Assembly: GCA_046726955.1 (NCBI GenBank)
Contig: JBKPBQ010000417.1
Span: 1 to 8,447, forward strand
Direction of reading: 5' to 3'
Length of the DNA: 8,447 nt
Source of the DNA: CAVPGH01 sp046726955
Lineage (GTDB): Bacteria > Acidobacteriota > Vicinamibacteria > Fen-336
In this document: positions 1-7,018 of the stretch, piece by piece
Numbering within the stretch: position 1 is the first letter of the stretch
Layout: each line of letters starts with the position of its first letter
Position numbers and translations under genes: made by a program
Notes under the pieces: model-generated
Database searches by the model: none
What the model saw: only the letters and a program-made list of their open reading frames with translations
Told to the model about the DNA's origin: nothing

Positions 1-1886
1 TCGCCCAGGAGCGCGAGACGCGGCCCGGCGGGCCTCGGGGCCGGGGCCGCCGCTTCCGCTTCCGGCTCGGCCTCGCCGCCTTCGCCGGGCGCGAGGAAGA
101 GGTTGCTCTCGAGCCCGTGCTGCTTCGTGTACATCTCGAAGTACCGCCCGCGACGCGCGAAGAGCTCCTCGTGCCGCCCCCGCTCCGCGACCTTCCCACC
201 CTCCACCACGAGGATCTGGTCGGCGCGGCGAATCGTGGAGAGCCGGTGCGCGATCACGAAGGTCGTGCGGCCGCGCATCAGGTAGCCGAGCCCTTCCTGG
301 ATGAGGGCCTCCGACTCCGAGTCGAGGCTGGACGTCGCCTCGTCGAGGATCAGGATGCGCGGATCGGCGAGGATCGCGCGGGCGATGGACACGCGCTGCT
401 TCTGGCCTCCCGAGAGCTTGACCCCGCGCTCGCCCACCACGGTGTCGTAGCCCTCGGCGAAGCGCTCGGCGAACTCGTCCACGCGGGCAATCCGGCAGGC
501 GGCCAGGATCTCTTCCTCCGTGGCCGCCGGGCGCGAGAACGCCACGTTCTCGCGGATCGTCCCGTCGAAGAGGAAGGTGTCCTGGAGGACGACGCCGAGG
601 CGCGCGCGGTAGGAGTCGAGCCGCACCGTGGCGAGATCGACGCCGTCCACGAGCACGCGGCCGGCGGTGGGTACGTGGAAGGCGCACACGAGGCCGATCA
701 TCGTGGACTTCCCCGCTCCCGACGGGCCCACGAGAGCGGTGACCGTCCCCGGCTCCGCCCGGAAGGACACGCCCTCCAGCACGGGCTTCCCCGGCTCGTA
801 GGCGAAGAAGACGTCGTCGAACGCGACCTCCCCCTCGAGGTCCGGCAGGTTCACGGTGCGGCTCGGATCCTCGTCCTCCGGCCGCTCGCGCAGCACCTCG
901 CGCGTCCGCTCGAGGCCGGCGAGTGCCTCCGTGAGCTGCGTGCCGATGGACACCACCTGGAACATCGGCGCGACGAGGAAGCCGAGGAAGACCGTGTACG
1001 TGAAGAGCCCGCCCACCGTCAGGTGCCCGGCGAGCACCTCGCGCGCTCCCACGAACATCACCGCGGAGCCCACGAGCCCGAGCACGAGCGTCGACGACAG
1101 GCTCAAGACCGAGGTGGTGGTGAGCGTGCGCAGCACGTTGGCCAGGATCCTTCCGACCCCCTCGCCGAACACCGAGGCCTCGCGCGATTCCGCGTGATAG
1201 CCCTTCACCACCCGCACGCCCCCCAGCGACTCGGTGAGCCGGCCCGTCACGTCCGCGTAGAGCTGGCCGCGCTCGCGGAAGATCGGCCGGAGGGTGCCGA
1301 AGGCCCGCTGCAGGATGACCGCGAAGAGGACCAGCGAGACCACGGTCACGATGGTCATCCCCGGGCTGAGCCGCAGCATGACGAGGAGCGCGATGGCCGC
1401 GGTCAGCAGACCGCCCGTGAACTCGACGAGGCCGGTGCCGAGGAGGTTCCGCACGCCCTCGACGTCGTTCATGATCCGCGAGACGAGGTTGCCCGTCTTG
1501 TTCGCGTCGTAGTAGGCGACGGGCAGGCGGCCGACGTGCTCCTGTACCCTGCGGCGCATGTCGGCGATGAGCCGCTGCGCCGCCTTGGACAGCGTCTGCG
1601 TGAGGGCGAAGGCCGTCGCCGCCTGCACGAGGGTTGCGCCCAGCACCGCGCCCACCAGGGGCAGGAGAAGGTCCGACCGGTGCTTCGCGATGACGTCGTC
1701 GACCAGGTACTTGGTCGAGCCGGGAAGGACGACTCCCGCTACTCGGTTCACGGCCATGAGGAGGAGCGCGACCACGAGGACGTGGCGCCGCGGCTTGACG
1801 AGGTCCCAGAGATCCGGGAGCAGCGCGCGCAGCCGCTCCGAGCTCGGCGGCTTGGCGGCGGCGGCGCCGCTCTCCCCCCTGGGCAT
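1..1886 (-). CDS. ABC exporter, fused membrane and ATPase domains (MsbA/LmrA type), 3' end cut by window
   Basis: This is an ATP-driven exporter half-transporter of the inner membrane, expected to work as a homodimer or with a partner; the substrate cannot be told. 628 codons are visible with no stop before the window edge. Residues about 35-330 form the six-helix membrane domain, including the family-typical segment YYDANKTGNLVSRIMNDVE (about 125-143). The ATPase domain carries Walker A GPSGAGKST at 387-395, the Q-loop motif VLQDTFLF, the signature LSGGQKQR at 491-498, Walker B ILILDEATSSLD with D515/E516, and the switch histidine in IAHRLST at H547. All catalytic motifs are intact. The start is the ATG at 1886, with GGAG about 10 bases upstream; an in-frame GTG directly precedes it and is an alternative. 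After the ATPase domain the protein continues, from about residue 600, as an Ala/Pro/Glu-rich tail. Family assignment is secure. MsbA-like lipid export is only one possibility among drug, lipid and peptide exporters. Confidence 0.96.
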   Translation of the reverse strand, partial: MPRGESGAAAAKPPSSERLRALLPDLWDLVKPRRHVLVVALLLMAVNRVAGVVLPGSTKYLVDDVIAKHRSDLLLPLVGAVLGATLVQAATAFALTQTLSKAAQRLIADMRRRVQEHVGRLPVAYYDANKTGNLVSRIMNDVEGVRNLLGTGLVEFTGGLLTAAIALLVMLRLSPGMTIVTVVSLVLFAVILQRAFGTLRPIFRERGQLYADVTGRLTESLGGVRVVKGYHAESREASVFGEGVGRILANVLRTLTTTSVLSLSSTLVLGLVGSAVMFVGAREVLAGHLTVGGLFTYTVFLGFLVAPMFQVVSIGTQLTEALAGLERTREVLRERPEDEDPSRTVNLPDLEGEVAFDDVFFAYEPGKPVLEGVSFRAEPGTVTALVGPSGAGKSTMIGLVCAFHVPTAGRVLVDGVDLATVRLDSYRARLGVVLQDTFLFDGTIRENVAFSRPAATEEEILAACRIARVDEFAERFAEGYDTVVGERGVKLSGGQKQRVSIARAILADPRILILDEATSSLDSESEALIQEGLGYLMRGRTTFVIAHRLSTIRRADQILVVEGGKVAERGRHEELFARRGRYFEMYTKQHGLESNLFLAPGEGGEAEPEAEAAAPAPRPAGPRLALLG

Positions 1887-1910
1887 CACGCGCCGGCTCC
1901 GCACCCTCCG

Positions 1911-1916
1911 ATTGTA
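1911..1916 (-). promoter_or_regulatory. Possible -10 element for the ABC exporter gene
   Basis: Read on the minus strand this is TACAAT, five of six matches to the sigma70 -10 consensus. It stands out in very GC-rich surroundings and ends 24 bases before the exporter ATG. No convincing -35 hexamer lies 16-18 bases upstream, where the sequence is C/G only, so this is a weak call. A separate promoter would fit the strong hairpin just upstream, which may isolate the exporter from the preceding gene. Confidence 0.35.
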
Positions 1917-1951
1917 CTCGGCGGACGCGAGCCGGCGGGACGCGGGTAGTC

Positions 1952-1981
1952 TCGGCGGGGCGGACGTGTCCGCCCCGTCGA
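1952..1981 (-). terminator. Strong hairpin after the cysteine-cluster gene, possible terminator
   Basis: A 13-base-pair inverted repeat with a four-base loop: the left arm 1952-1964 pairs with 1969-1981 with a single G-T wobble, and the rest is perfect Watson-Crick pairing with a G/C-rich core (GGGGCGGA/TCCGCCCC). It begins 14 bases after the stop codon of the cysteine-cluster gene and lies upstream of the exporter gene, so terminator or RNA-end stabiliser is the natural reading. No T-tract follows in the minus direction, so it is not a textbook intrinsic terminator. It has no terminator role for any plus-strand gene seen here. Confidence 0.5.
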
Positions 1982-1995
1982 TGCGTGAGGCCGGG

Positions 1996-2394
1996 CTAGA
2001 CGGCGCGGCGGCTGGACGAGCGGCGAGGCGCGATCACCCGCGCGGACGCCGCGCGGCCCGTCCCGCGAGCGGGAGCGTGGCCGTGCGTCCGGCCGTTGGC
2101 GTGGCCGTGCCCGTGGGCGTGGCCGTTGCCATGACCGTTGCCGTGACCGTTTCCGTTCGCATGGCTCGTCGCGGGGACCGTCTCCCGCGCCGCTCGAAGG
2201 CGGCGCCGACGGTCCGCGAGGACCTTGCGCTTTGCCTGCTCCTTCGTCTTCACCCGTCCGAGGTCGGCCACGCGGCCGCAGACGTAGCACACCAGCACGC
2301 GGCGGTCGGCGCGATGACCGAACCGGCAGCCGCACGTGCAGCGCACGAACAGGTAGAGGAAATACTGCGTTTCCCGGGCGCGGAGTATCGTCAT
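1996..2394 (-). CDS. Small cysteine-cluster (zinc-ribbon-like) protein with His/Asn/Gly repeat tail
   Basis: I do not recognise a named family. The 132-residue product has three visible parts. Residues 19-39 contain five cysteines in the pattern CxCxC then CxxC (C19, C21, C23, C36, C39), which suggests a zinc ribbon. Residues about 47-72 are very rich in Lys and Arg. Residues 78-106 are a low-complexity segment with nine histidines, including three exact GNGH repeats. A basic C-terminal tail follows. The start chosen is the ATG at 2394, because GGAG sits seven bases upstream and the cysteine cluster starts soon after. The frame stays open to an ATG at 2766, but that start would cross the divergent control region and enter lemA. 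There is no signal peptide or membrane segment, so it is probably cytoplasmic. Metal or nucleic-acid binding is inferred from composition only. Synonymous third-base differences among the repeats support real coding. Confidence 0.62.
   Translation of the reverse strand: MTILRARETQYFLYLFVRCTCGCRFGHRADRRVLVCYVCGRVADLGRVKTKEQAKRKVLADRRRRLRAARETVPATSHANGNGHGNGHGNGHAHGHGHANGRTHGHAPARGTGRAASARVIAPRRSSSRRAV
2119..2154 (-). repeat. Three tandem 12-base units encoding GNGH
   Basis: Three consecutive 12-base units on the minus strand encode Gly-Asn-Gly-His (residues 81-92 of the cysteine-cluster protein), with degenerate copies on both sides (2077-2163). The units differ from one another only at third codon positions (GGA/GGC, CAC/CAT, GGT/GGC). 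This suggests that the peptide, not just the DNA repeat, is being kept. Confidence 0.75.
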
Positions 2395-2473
2395 CGCGAC
2401 GCTCCGCGGCGGAACGTCTCTTGGTTTCGCTGCCCTTGCTTCATCACAAGTCAACCCCCACTCGCCCGCGAGA

Positions 2474-2488
2474 TACGCAAAGTGCGTA
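2474..2488. promoter_or_regulatory. Perfect dyad TACGCA-AAG-TGCGTA, candidate operator
   Basis: Two perfect 6-base half sites separated by three bases lie between the divergent cysteine-cluster gene and lemA. The surrounding 120 bases are clearly richer in A/T than the genes, as expected of a control region. On the minus strand the dyad lies 19 bases upstream of an isolated TTGACT (2449-2454) that resembles a -35 box, although no good -10 follows that box at normal spacing. The dyad could be an activator or repressor site for the cysteine-cluster gene. No regulator gene is present in the window to pair with it. Confidence 0.35.
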
Positions 2489-2590
2489 CCAGCGATAAGC
2501 CCATGACAAAACGCGTGTTGCCGAGAGCGCGGCCTGAAACCGGACCCATGGCCCGGGCCGATTCCGTGTCTCGATTCGCGGGGTCGGGCG

Positions 2591-2617
2591 TTGGCTTCGT
2601 CGAACGCGCGATATAGA
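2591..2617 (+). promoter_or_regulatory. Candidate sigma70 promoter of the lemA-family gene
   Basis: TTGGCT (2591-2596) and TATAGA (2612-2617) are separated by 15 bases; shifting the -35 one base to GTTGGC gives 16. The -10 matches four of six consensus bases and is the most A/T-rich hexamer in this area. A start a few bases after it would leave a leader of about 50 bases before the ATG at 2674. The spacing is slightly short, so this is moderate support only. Confidence 0.45.
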
Positions 2618-2673
2618 CTCACGCTCCCTCGACGGTCGCCGCGTCGTCGCTCAAGGGAAGGAGGCCGCGCACA

Positions 2674-3279
2674 ATGAAGTGGGGCGCCATCGGTTGCATC
2701 GGCATTCTCGTCCTCGCCGTCGTCCTCGGACTTCCCCTGATCGGCAGCTACAACACCCTCGTTCACCTCGACCAGGCCGTGCAGGCGCAGTGGGGCCAGG
2801 TGCAGAACGTCTACCAGCGCCGGGCGGACCTCATCCCGAACCTGGTCGAGACCGTGAAGGGCGCGGCCCAGTTCGAGAAGGACACGTTCACGCAGGTCGC
2901 GGAGGCGCGGTCGCAGGTGGGCAAGGTCACCGCGGAGTCGATGCAGAACGTGGTGAACGACCCGCAGGCCTTCGAGCGCTTTCAGCAGGCCCAGTCCGGC
3001 CTGTCGTCCGCGCTCTCGCGCCTCATGGTCGTGGTCGAGAAGTACCCCGACCTGAAGGCGAACGCGAACTTCCGCGATCTCCAGGCCCAGCTCGAGGGAA
3101 CGGAGAACCGGATCTCCGTCGAGCGCAAGCGCTTCAACGACGCGGCCCAGGCCTTCAACACGAAGCGCATGAGCTTCCCGACGGTGATCATCGCCGGGTT
3201 CTTCGGCAGCCGGTTCAACGAGAAGGCCTACTTCAAGGCCGCCGAGGGCGCGGAGAAGGCGCCGCAGGTCCGGTTCTAA
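2674..3279 (+). CDS. LemA family membrane-anchored protein
   Basis: This 201-residue protein has the LemA layout: a single N-terminal hydrophobic helix (about residues 4-24) followed by a long helical domain. Family hallmarks are clear: YNTLV at 26-30, the stretch W40 to G63 containing QRRADLIPNLVETVKG, and the C-terminal segment with RISVERKRFNDAAQAFN and the FPT turn. The length is normal for the family (about 185-200). The start is set by AAGGAGG nine bases upstream of the ATG at 2674. The molecular role of LemA proteins is poorly defined; they are single-helix membrane proteins with a coiled domain outside the membrane plane. lemA is often followed by a TPM-domain gene, but here the next feature is a convergent tRNA. 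A cysteine at residue 8 precedes the hydrophobic core and is not a believable lipobox. Confidence 0.95.
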   Translation: MKWGAIGCIGILVLAVVLGLPLIGSYNTLVHLDQAVQAQWGQVQNVYQRRADLIPNLVETVKGAAQFEKDTFTQVAEARSQVGKVTAESMQNVVNDPQAFERFQQAQSGLSSALSRLMVVVEKYPDLKANANFRDLQAQLEGTENRISVERKRFNDAAQAFNTKRMSFPTVIIAGFFGSRFNEKAYFKAAEGAEKAPQVRF

Positions 3280-3287
3280 GCAGCGGC

Positions 3288-3362
3288 TGGTGGCCCCGGA
3301 GGGAATCGAACCCTCATCCCACGGCTTAAAAGGCCGGTGCTCTACCGTTGAGCTACAGGGCC
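3288..3362 (-). tRNA. tRNA-Lys (anticodon TTT)
   Basis: A complete 75-base cloverleaf is readable on the minus strand. The acceptor GGCCCTG pairs with CGGGGCC, with one T-G wobble at 6-67. The D arm is GCTC/GAGC with a 7-base loop. The anticodon loop CTTTTAA gives anticodon TTT (3330-3328). The variable loop is GGGAT, and the T arm GAGGG/CCCTC encloses TTCGATT. The discriminator base is A73, as in known lysine tRNAs, and CCA is encoded (3288-3290). The top pair of the anticodon stem (27-43) is C opposite T, a mismatch. The gene lies 47 bases downstream of purA in the same direction, so it may be processed from the purA transcript. A weak -10-like TAACAT (minus strand, 3376-3381) just upstream could give it its own promoter, but no -35 is visible. 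Confidence 0.96.
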
Positions 3363-3409
3363 ACGGATCCGCTCGATGTTAGCACCGCCGCCGCGGCGGC
3401 CGGGCCGCG

Positions 3410-4714
<1,305 letters not shown>

Positions 4715-4721
4715 CGGTCGG

Positions 4722-5054
4722 CTAGTCGAGCGCGGGCTCGGGCTCGGCGAGCGAGGGCTCGGGCGCGAAGGTGTAGCTGCACTCCCCCCCCAGCTCGGCG
4801 AGGTCCTGGGCGTGCAGGGGGAAGAGACGGCACTGCGCGAAGCGCTTGTCGTAGATGCGGCAGGTGTACTGGCCGTCGGCGTCCGTCCCGAGGAACGGGC
4901 AGCGGAAGAGGATCTTGCAGCAGGCGCCGCACCGGTTGCACTCGCCGCGGCGCTGGGCGAGGAGCGCGTCCGTGTCCTCGCGCAGCACCTTCGCCTGGAC
5001 GAAACGCCGGACCTTGCCACGGATCTGCAAGTTCACAAGCGTCCAGTCAGCCAT
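4722..5054 (-). CDS. CxxCxxCC (YkgJ-type) cysteine-cluster protein
   Basis: This 110-residue protein carries CNRCGACC at residues 39-46, the hallmark of the YkgJ/CxxCxxCC family annotated as putative zinc- or iron-chelating. Further cysteines at C52, C65, C75 (in CRLFP) and C92 fit the family's metal-site pattern. The cellular role of the family is not established, so a specific function should not be assigned. The C-terminus is acidic and proline-rich. I chose the ATG at 5054 (MADWTL) because AGGGAG sits four bases before it; an in-frame ATG at 5075 has no such signal. The gene is the first of a probable unit with purA, 7 bases downstream, and then tRNA-Lys. Confidence 0.88.
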   Translation of the reverse strand: MADWTLVNLQIRGKVRRFVQAKVLREDTDALLAQRRGECNRCGACCKILFRCPFLGTDADGQYTCRIYDKRFAQCRLFPLHAQDLAELGGECSYTFAPEPSLAEPEPALD

Positions 5055-5093
5055 CGCGCTCCCTACCCCAGGCATAACGGCCAGAAAGGGCCA

Positions 5094-5122
5094 ATGCTAC
5101 CCGGGACGGGGATCGCCGGCAA
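5094..5122 (-). promoter_or_regulatory. Candidate sigma70 promoter for the CxxCxxCC gene-purA-tRNA unit
   Basis: On the minus strand TTGCCG (5122-5117) and TAGCAT (5099-5094) are separated by exactly 17 bases, each matching four of six consensus bases. The predicted start near 5087 would leave a leader of about 33 bases, which includes the AGGGAG ribosome site before the ATG at 5054. The location between divergent genes and the ideal spacing support it. The individual hexamers are only moderate matches. Confidence 0.5.
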
Positions 5123-5140
5123 GTCGTAGAGGGCCCGTGC

Positions 5141-5146
5141 TATATT
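5141..5146 (+). promoter_or_regulatory. Candidate -10 element of the hut operon
   Basis: TATATT matches five of six bases of the -10 consensus and lies only 14 bases before the hutH ATG. No good -35 hexamer is present 16-18 bases upstream, so an activator or an alternative sigma factor may be involved. Transcription from here would begin around 5152-5154, giving a leader of fewer than 10 bases. The upstream bases overlap the -35 of the opposing purA-unit promoter. Confidence 0.45.
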
Positions 5147-5160
5147 GCCTCGCGCCGCGG

Positions 5161-6696
5161 ATGGACCCCTCTCCCCTCCTCCTGGACGGCAACCGACTGG
5201 ACCTCGAAGCCCTCGAGGCGGTGTCGCGCGGCGCGCGCGTGGTGACGCTCGCGGCGGAAGCCCGCGAAGCCGTCGTCCGGGCGCGGCGCGTCGTGGACGA
5301 CGCGGTCGCGAAGGGCGCCCCGGTCTACGGCGTGAACACCGGCTTCGGCAGCTTTGCCGACGTCCACATCCCCGGCCACCGGCTGCGCGAGCTCCAGCAG
5401 AACCTCGTCCGGAGCCACGCGGCGGGGGTGGGCGAGGCTCTCCCCGAGCCGGAGACGCGCGCCCTCATGCTCCTCCGCGCGAACGTCCTGGCCAAGGGTT
5501 ACAGCGGGGTGCGCCTGGAGACGCTCGAGCGGCTGGTCGAGATGCTGAACCGCCGCGTCCACCCCGTCGTCCCCGTCCAGGGATCGGTGGGGGCGAGCGG
5601 CGACCTCGCCCCCCTCGCCCACCTCGCCCTCGTGCTCACCGGAGAAGGTCTCGCCGTCTTCGAGGGGCGCCGGCTGTCCGGAGGCGAAGCGCTCCGCGCG
5701 GCGGGTCTCACGCCGATCGTCCTCGAGGCCAAGGAGGGGCTCGCCCTCATCAACGGCACGCAGCTCATGACCGCGGTGGCCGGCCTCGCCCTCGCCGACG
5801 CGGAGCGCCTCGTGCGGACCGCGGACGTCCTGGGAGCGATGAGCCTCGACGCCCTCCAGGGCACGGACGTGGCCTTCGACCCGCGCATCCACGCCACCCG
5901 GCCGCACCCCGGACAGGCCGCCGCCGCGCGCAACCTGCGGCGGCTCCTCGCGGGGAGCGCCATCCGCGAGTCGCACCGCGACTGCGGCAAGGTGCAGGAC
6001 GCCTACAGCCTCCGGTGCATCCCCCAGGTCCACGGCGCCGCCCGCGACGCGCTCGCCTACGTGAGCGCGACGGTGGCCGTGGAGATGAACGCGGCCACGG
6101 ACAACCCGATGGTCTTCGCGGAGACGGGAGAAATGCTCTCGGGCGGGAACTTCCACGGAGAGCCGGTGGCCATGGCCGCGGACGTGATGGCGATCGCGGT
6201 GGCGGAGCTCGGGGCGATCAGCGAGCGGCGCATCGAGCGGCTCGTCAACCCCGCGCTCTCCGGTCTCCCCGCCTTCCTCGCCCGCGACGGCGGCGTCGAG
6301 TCCGGCCTCATGCTCGCGCACGTGACGGCCGCTGCCCTCGCCTCGGAGAACAAGGTGCTCGCGCACCCCGCGAGCGTCGACACGATCCCCACCTCTGCCA
6401 ACAAGGAAGATCACGTCTCGATGGGTGCTGTCGCCGCCCGCAAGGCGGCGCAGGTCGTCGCCAACACCGCGCGCATCCTCGCGGTCGAGGCCCTCGCCTC
6501 CGCCCAGGCCCTCGAGTTCCGCAAACCGCTCAAGACGTCCGAGCCGCTCGACGCGGCCTTCCGGCGCTTGCGCGAGAAGGTCCCCGCCTACGACCGCGAC
6601 CGCTTCCTCGCTCCCGACCTGGAGGCCGCGGAGGAGCTCGTCCGGACGGGCAGTCTCGCCGACGCGGCGGCCGCGGTTTGCGGTAGGCTGGAGTGA
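5161..6696 (+). CDS. hutH: Histidine ammonia-lyase
   Basis: HutH removes ammonia from L-histidine to give trans-urocanate, the first step of histidine degradation, in the cytoplasm as a homotetramer. The 511-residue product matches the usual length of about 510. The self-forming MIO cofactor triad Ala145-Ser146-Gly147 lies in GSVGASGDLAPLAH. Active-site residues fall two or three positions from their Pseudomonas putida numbers: Y56 in YGVNTGFG, H86, N198 in INGTQ, Y282 and R285 in QDAYSLRCIPQVHG, and E416 in TSANKEDHVSMG. The E416 context marks histidine rather than phenylalanine or tyrosine specificity. The frame extends upstream without a stop, but homology begins at the ATG at 5161; a GTG at 5137 is a weaker alternative. 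No Shine-Dalgarno sequence precedes the ATG. It is the first gene of a hut operon, followed 13 bases later by a small membrane protein gene. Confidence 0.98.
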   Translation: MDPSPLLLDGNRLDLEALEAVSRGARVVTLAAEAREAVVRARRVVDDAVAKGAPVYGVNTGFGSFADVHIPGHRLRELQQNLVRSHAAGVGEALPEPETRALMLLRANVLAKGYSGVRLETLERLVEMLNRRVHPVVPVQGSVGASGDLAPLAHLALVLTGEGLAVFEGRRLSGGEALRAAGLTPIVLEAKEGLALINGTQLMTAVAGLALADAERLVRTADVLGAMSLDALQGTDVAFDPRIHATRPHPGQAAAARNLRRLLAGSAIRESHRDCGKVQDAYSLRCIPQVHGAARDALAYVSATVAVEMNAATDNPMVFAETGEMLSGGNFHGEPVAMAADVMAIAVAELGAISERRIERLVNPALSGLPAFLARDGGVESGLMLAHVTAAALASENKVLAHPASVDTIPTSANKEDHVSMGAVAARKAAQVVANTARILAVEALASAQALEFRKPLKTSEPLDAAFRRLREKVPAYDRDRFLAPDLEAAEELVRTGSLADAAAAVCGRLE

Positions 6697-6709
6697 CTCG
6701 AGGCCTGTC

Positions 6710-7018
6710 ATGAGCCCACTCGCGCCATTCCGCCGCGCCCCCTGGCTCTCGGGCGCGCTCGTCCTCCTGCTCGTCGCCGGCATGATCGCCCCGCTCGGCC
6801 TTCGCCTCGGCAGCCGTTACTGGGCCTACTACGTCGGGCTCGGCGCCTTGCTGCTGCTCTGCTTCGGCTGGATCGAGCGGCTCTGGAAGGCGGCCTCCGC
6901 TCCCCGGCCGCCGCGCGCGCGCGGCAAGCTGCGCGTCCTGCACGGCGGACGCGGCAACGGCAAGGACATCGACCTCGCCAAGGACGAGACGACCGACAGC
7001 CAACGGTGGCTGATGTGA
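6710..7018 (+). CDS. Unknown small two-helix membrane protein inside the hut operon
   Basis: I do not recognise this 102-residue protein. It has two hydrophobic segments, about residues 12-30 and 38-56, joined by a short loop with one or two charges. Positive charges before the first helix (FRR) and after the second (RLWK, RPPRARGK) predict both ends in the cytoplasm. The last 30 residues are hydrophilic, with a glycine-rich HGGRGNGK followed by an acidic stretch. The start is supported by GAGG six bases upstream of the ATG at 6710. It follows hutH by 13 bases and its TGA overlaps the hutU GTG start by four bases, so it is almost certainly co-translated with the histidine pathway. A role in histidine or urocanate uptake or in anchoring the enzymes is conceivable but unproven; it is far too small for a known permease. 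Confidence 0.78.
   Translation: MSPLAPFRRAPWLSGALVLLLVAGMIAPLGLRLGSRYWAYYVGLGALLLLCFGWIERLWKAASAPRPPRARGKLRVLHGGRGNGKDIDLAKDETTDSQRWLM

Noticed and set aside
117..1949. 610-codon plus-strand open frame
   Set aside because: It lies opposite the ABC exporter, whose complete motif set is certain. The product is a Glu/Arg/His/Ala mix typical of an antisense frame in GC-rich DNA.
2503..2616. 37-codon plus-strand frame before lemA
   Set aside because: It has no ribosome binding site and no recognisable motif, and it ends inside the candidate lemA promoter.
2674..2745. LemA as a lipoprotein with Cys8 in a lipobox
   Set aside because: The cysteine lies before the hydrophobic segment, so there is no preceding signal peptide core to be cleaved.
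2395..2766. N-terminal extension of the cysteine-cluster protein to an ATG at 2766
   Set aside because: It would cross the A/T-richer divergent control region and overlap the start of lemA. The ATG at 2394 has a well-spaced GGAG.
2679..3329. Frame ending in a peptide with WWPRRESNPH
   Set aside because: That peptide is the well-known spurious translation of the antisense strand of a tRNA, and the rest is an out-of-frame reading of lemA.
5140..6783. 547-codon minus-strand open frame
   Set aside because: It is antisense to hutH, has no recognisable motif, and has the composition of a GC-driven shadow frame.
6944..6967. GGRGNGK in the hut membrane protein, resembling a Walker A loop
   Set aside because: The pattern GxxxxGK is followed by Asp rather than Ser/Thr. 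There is no Walker B and no room for a nucleotide-binding fold in a hydrophilic tail of about 45 residues.
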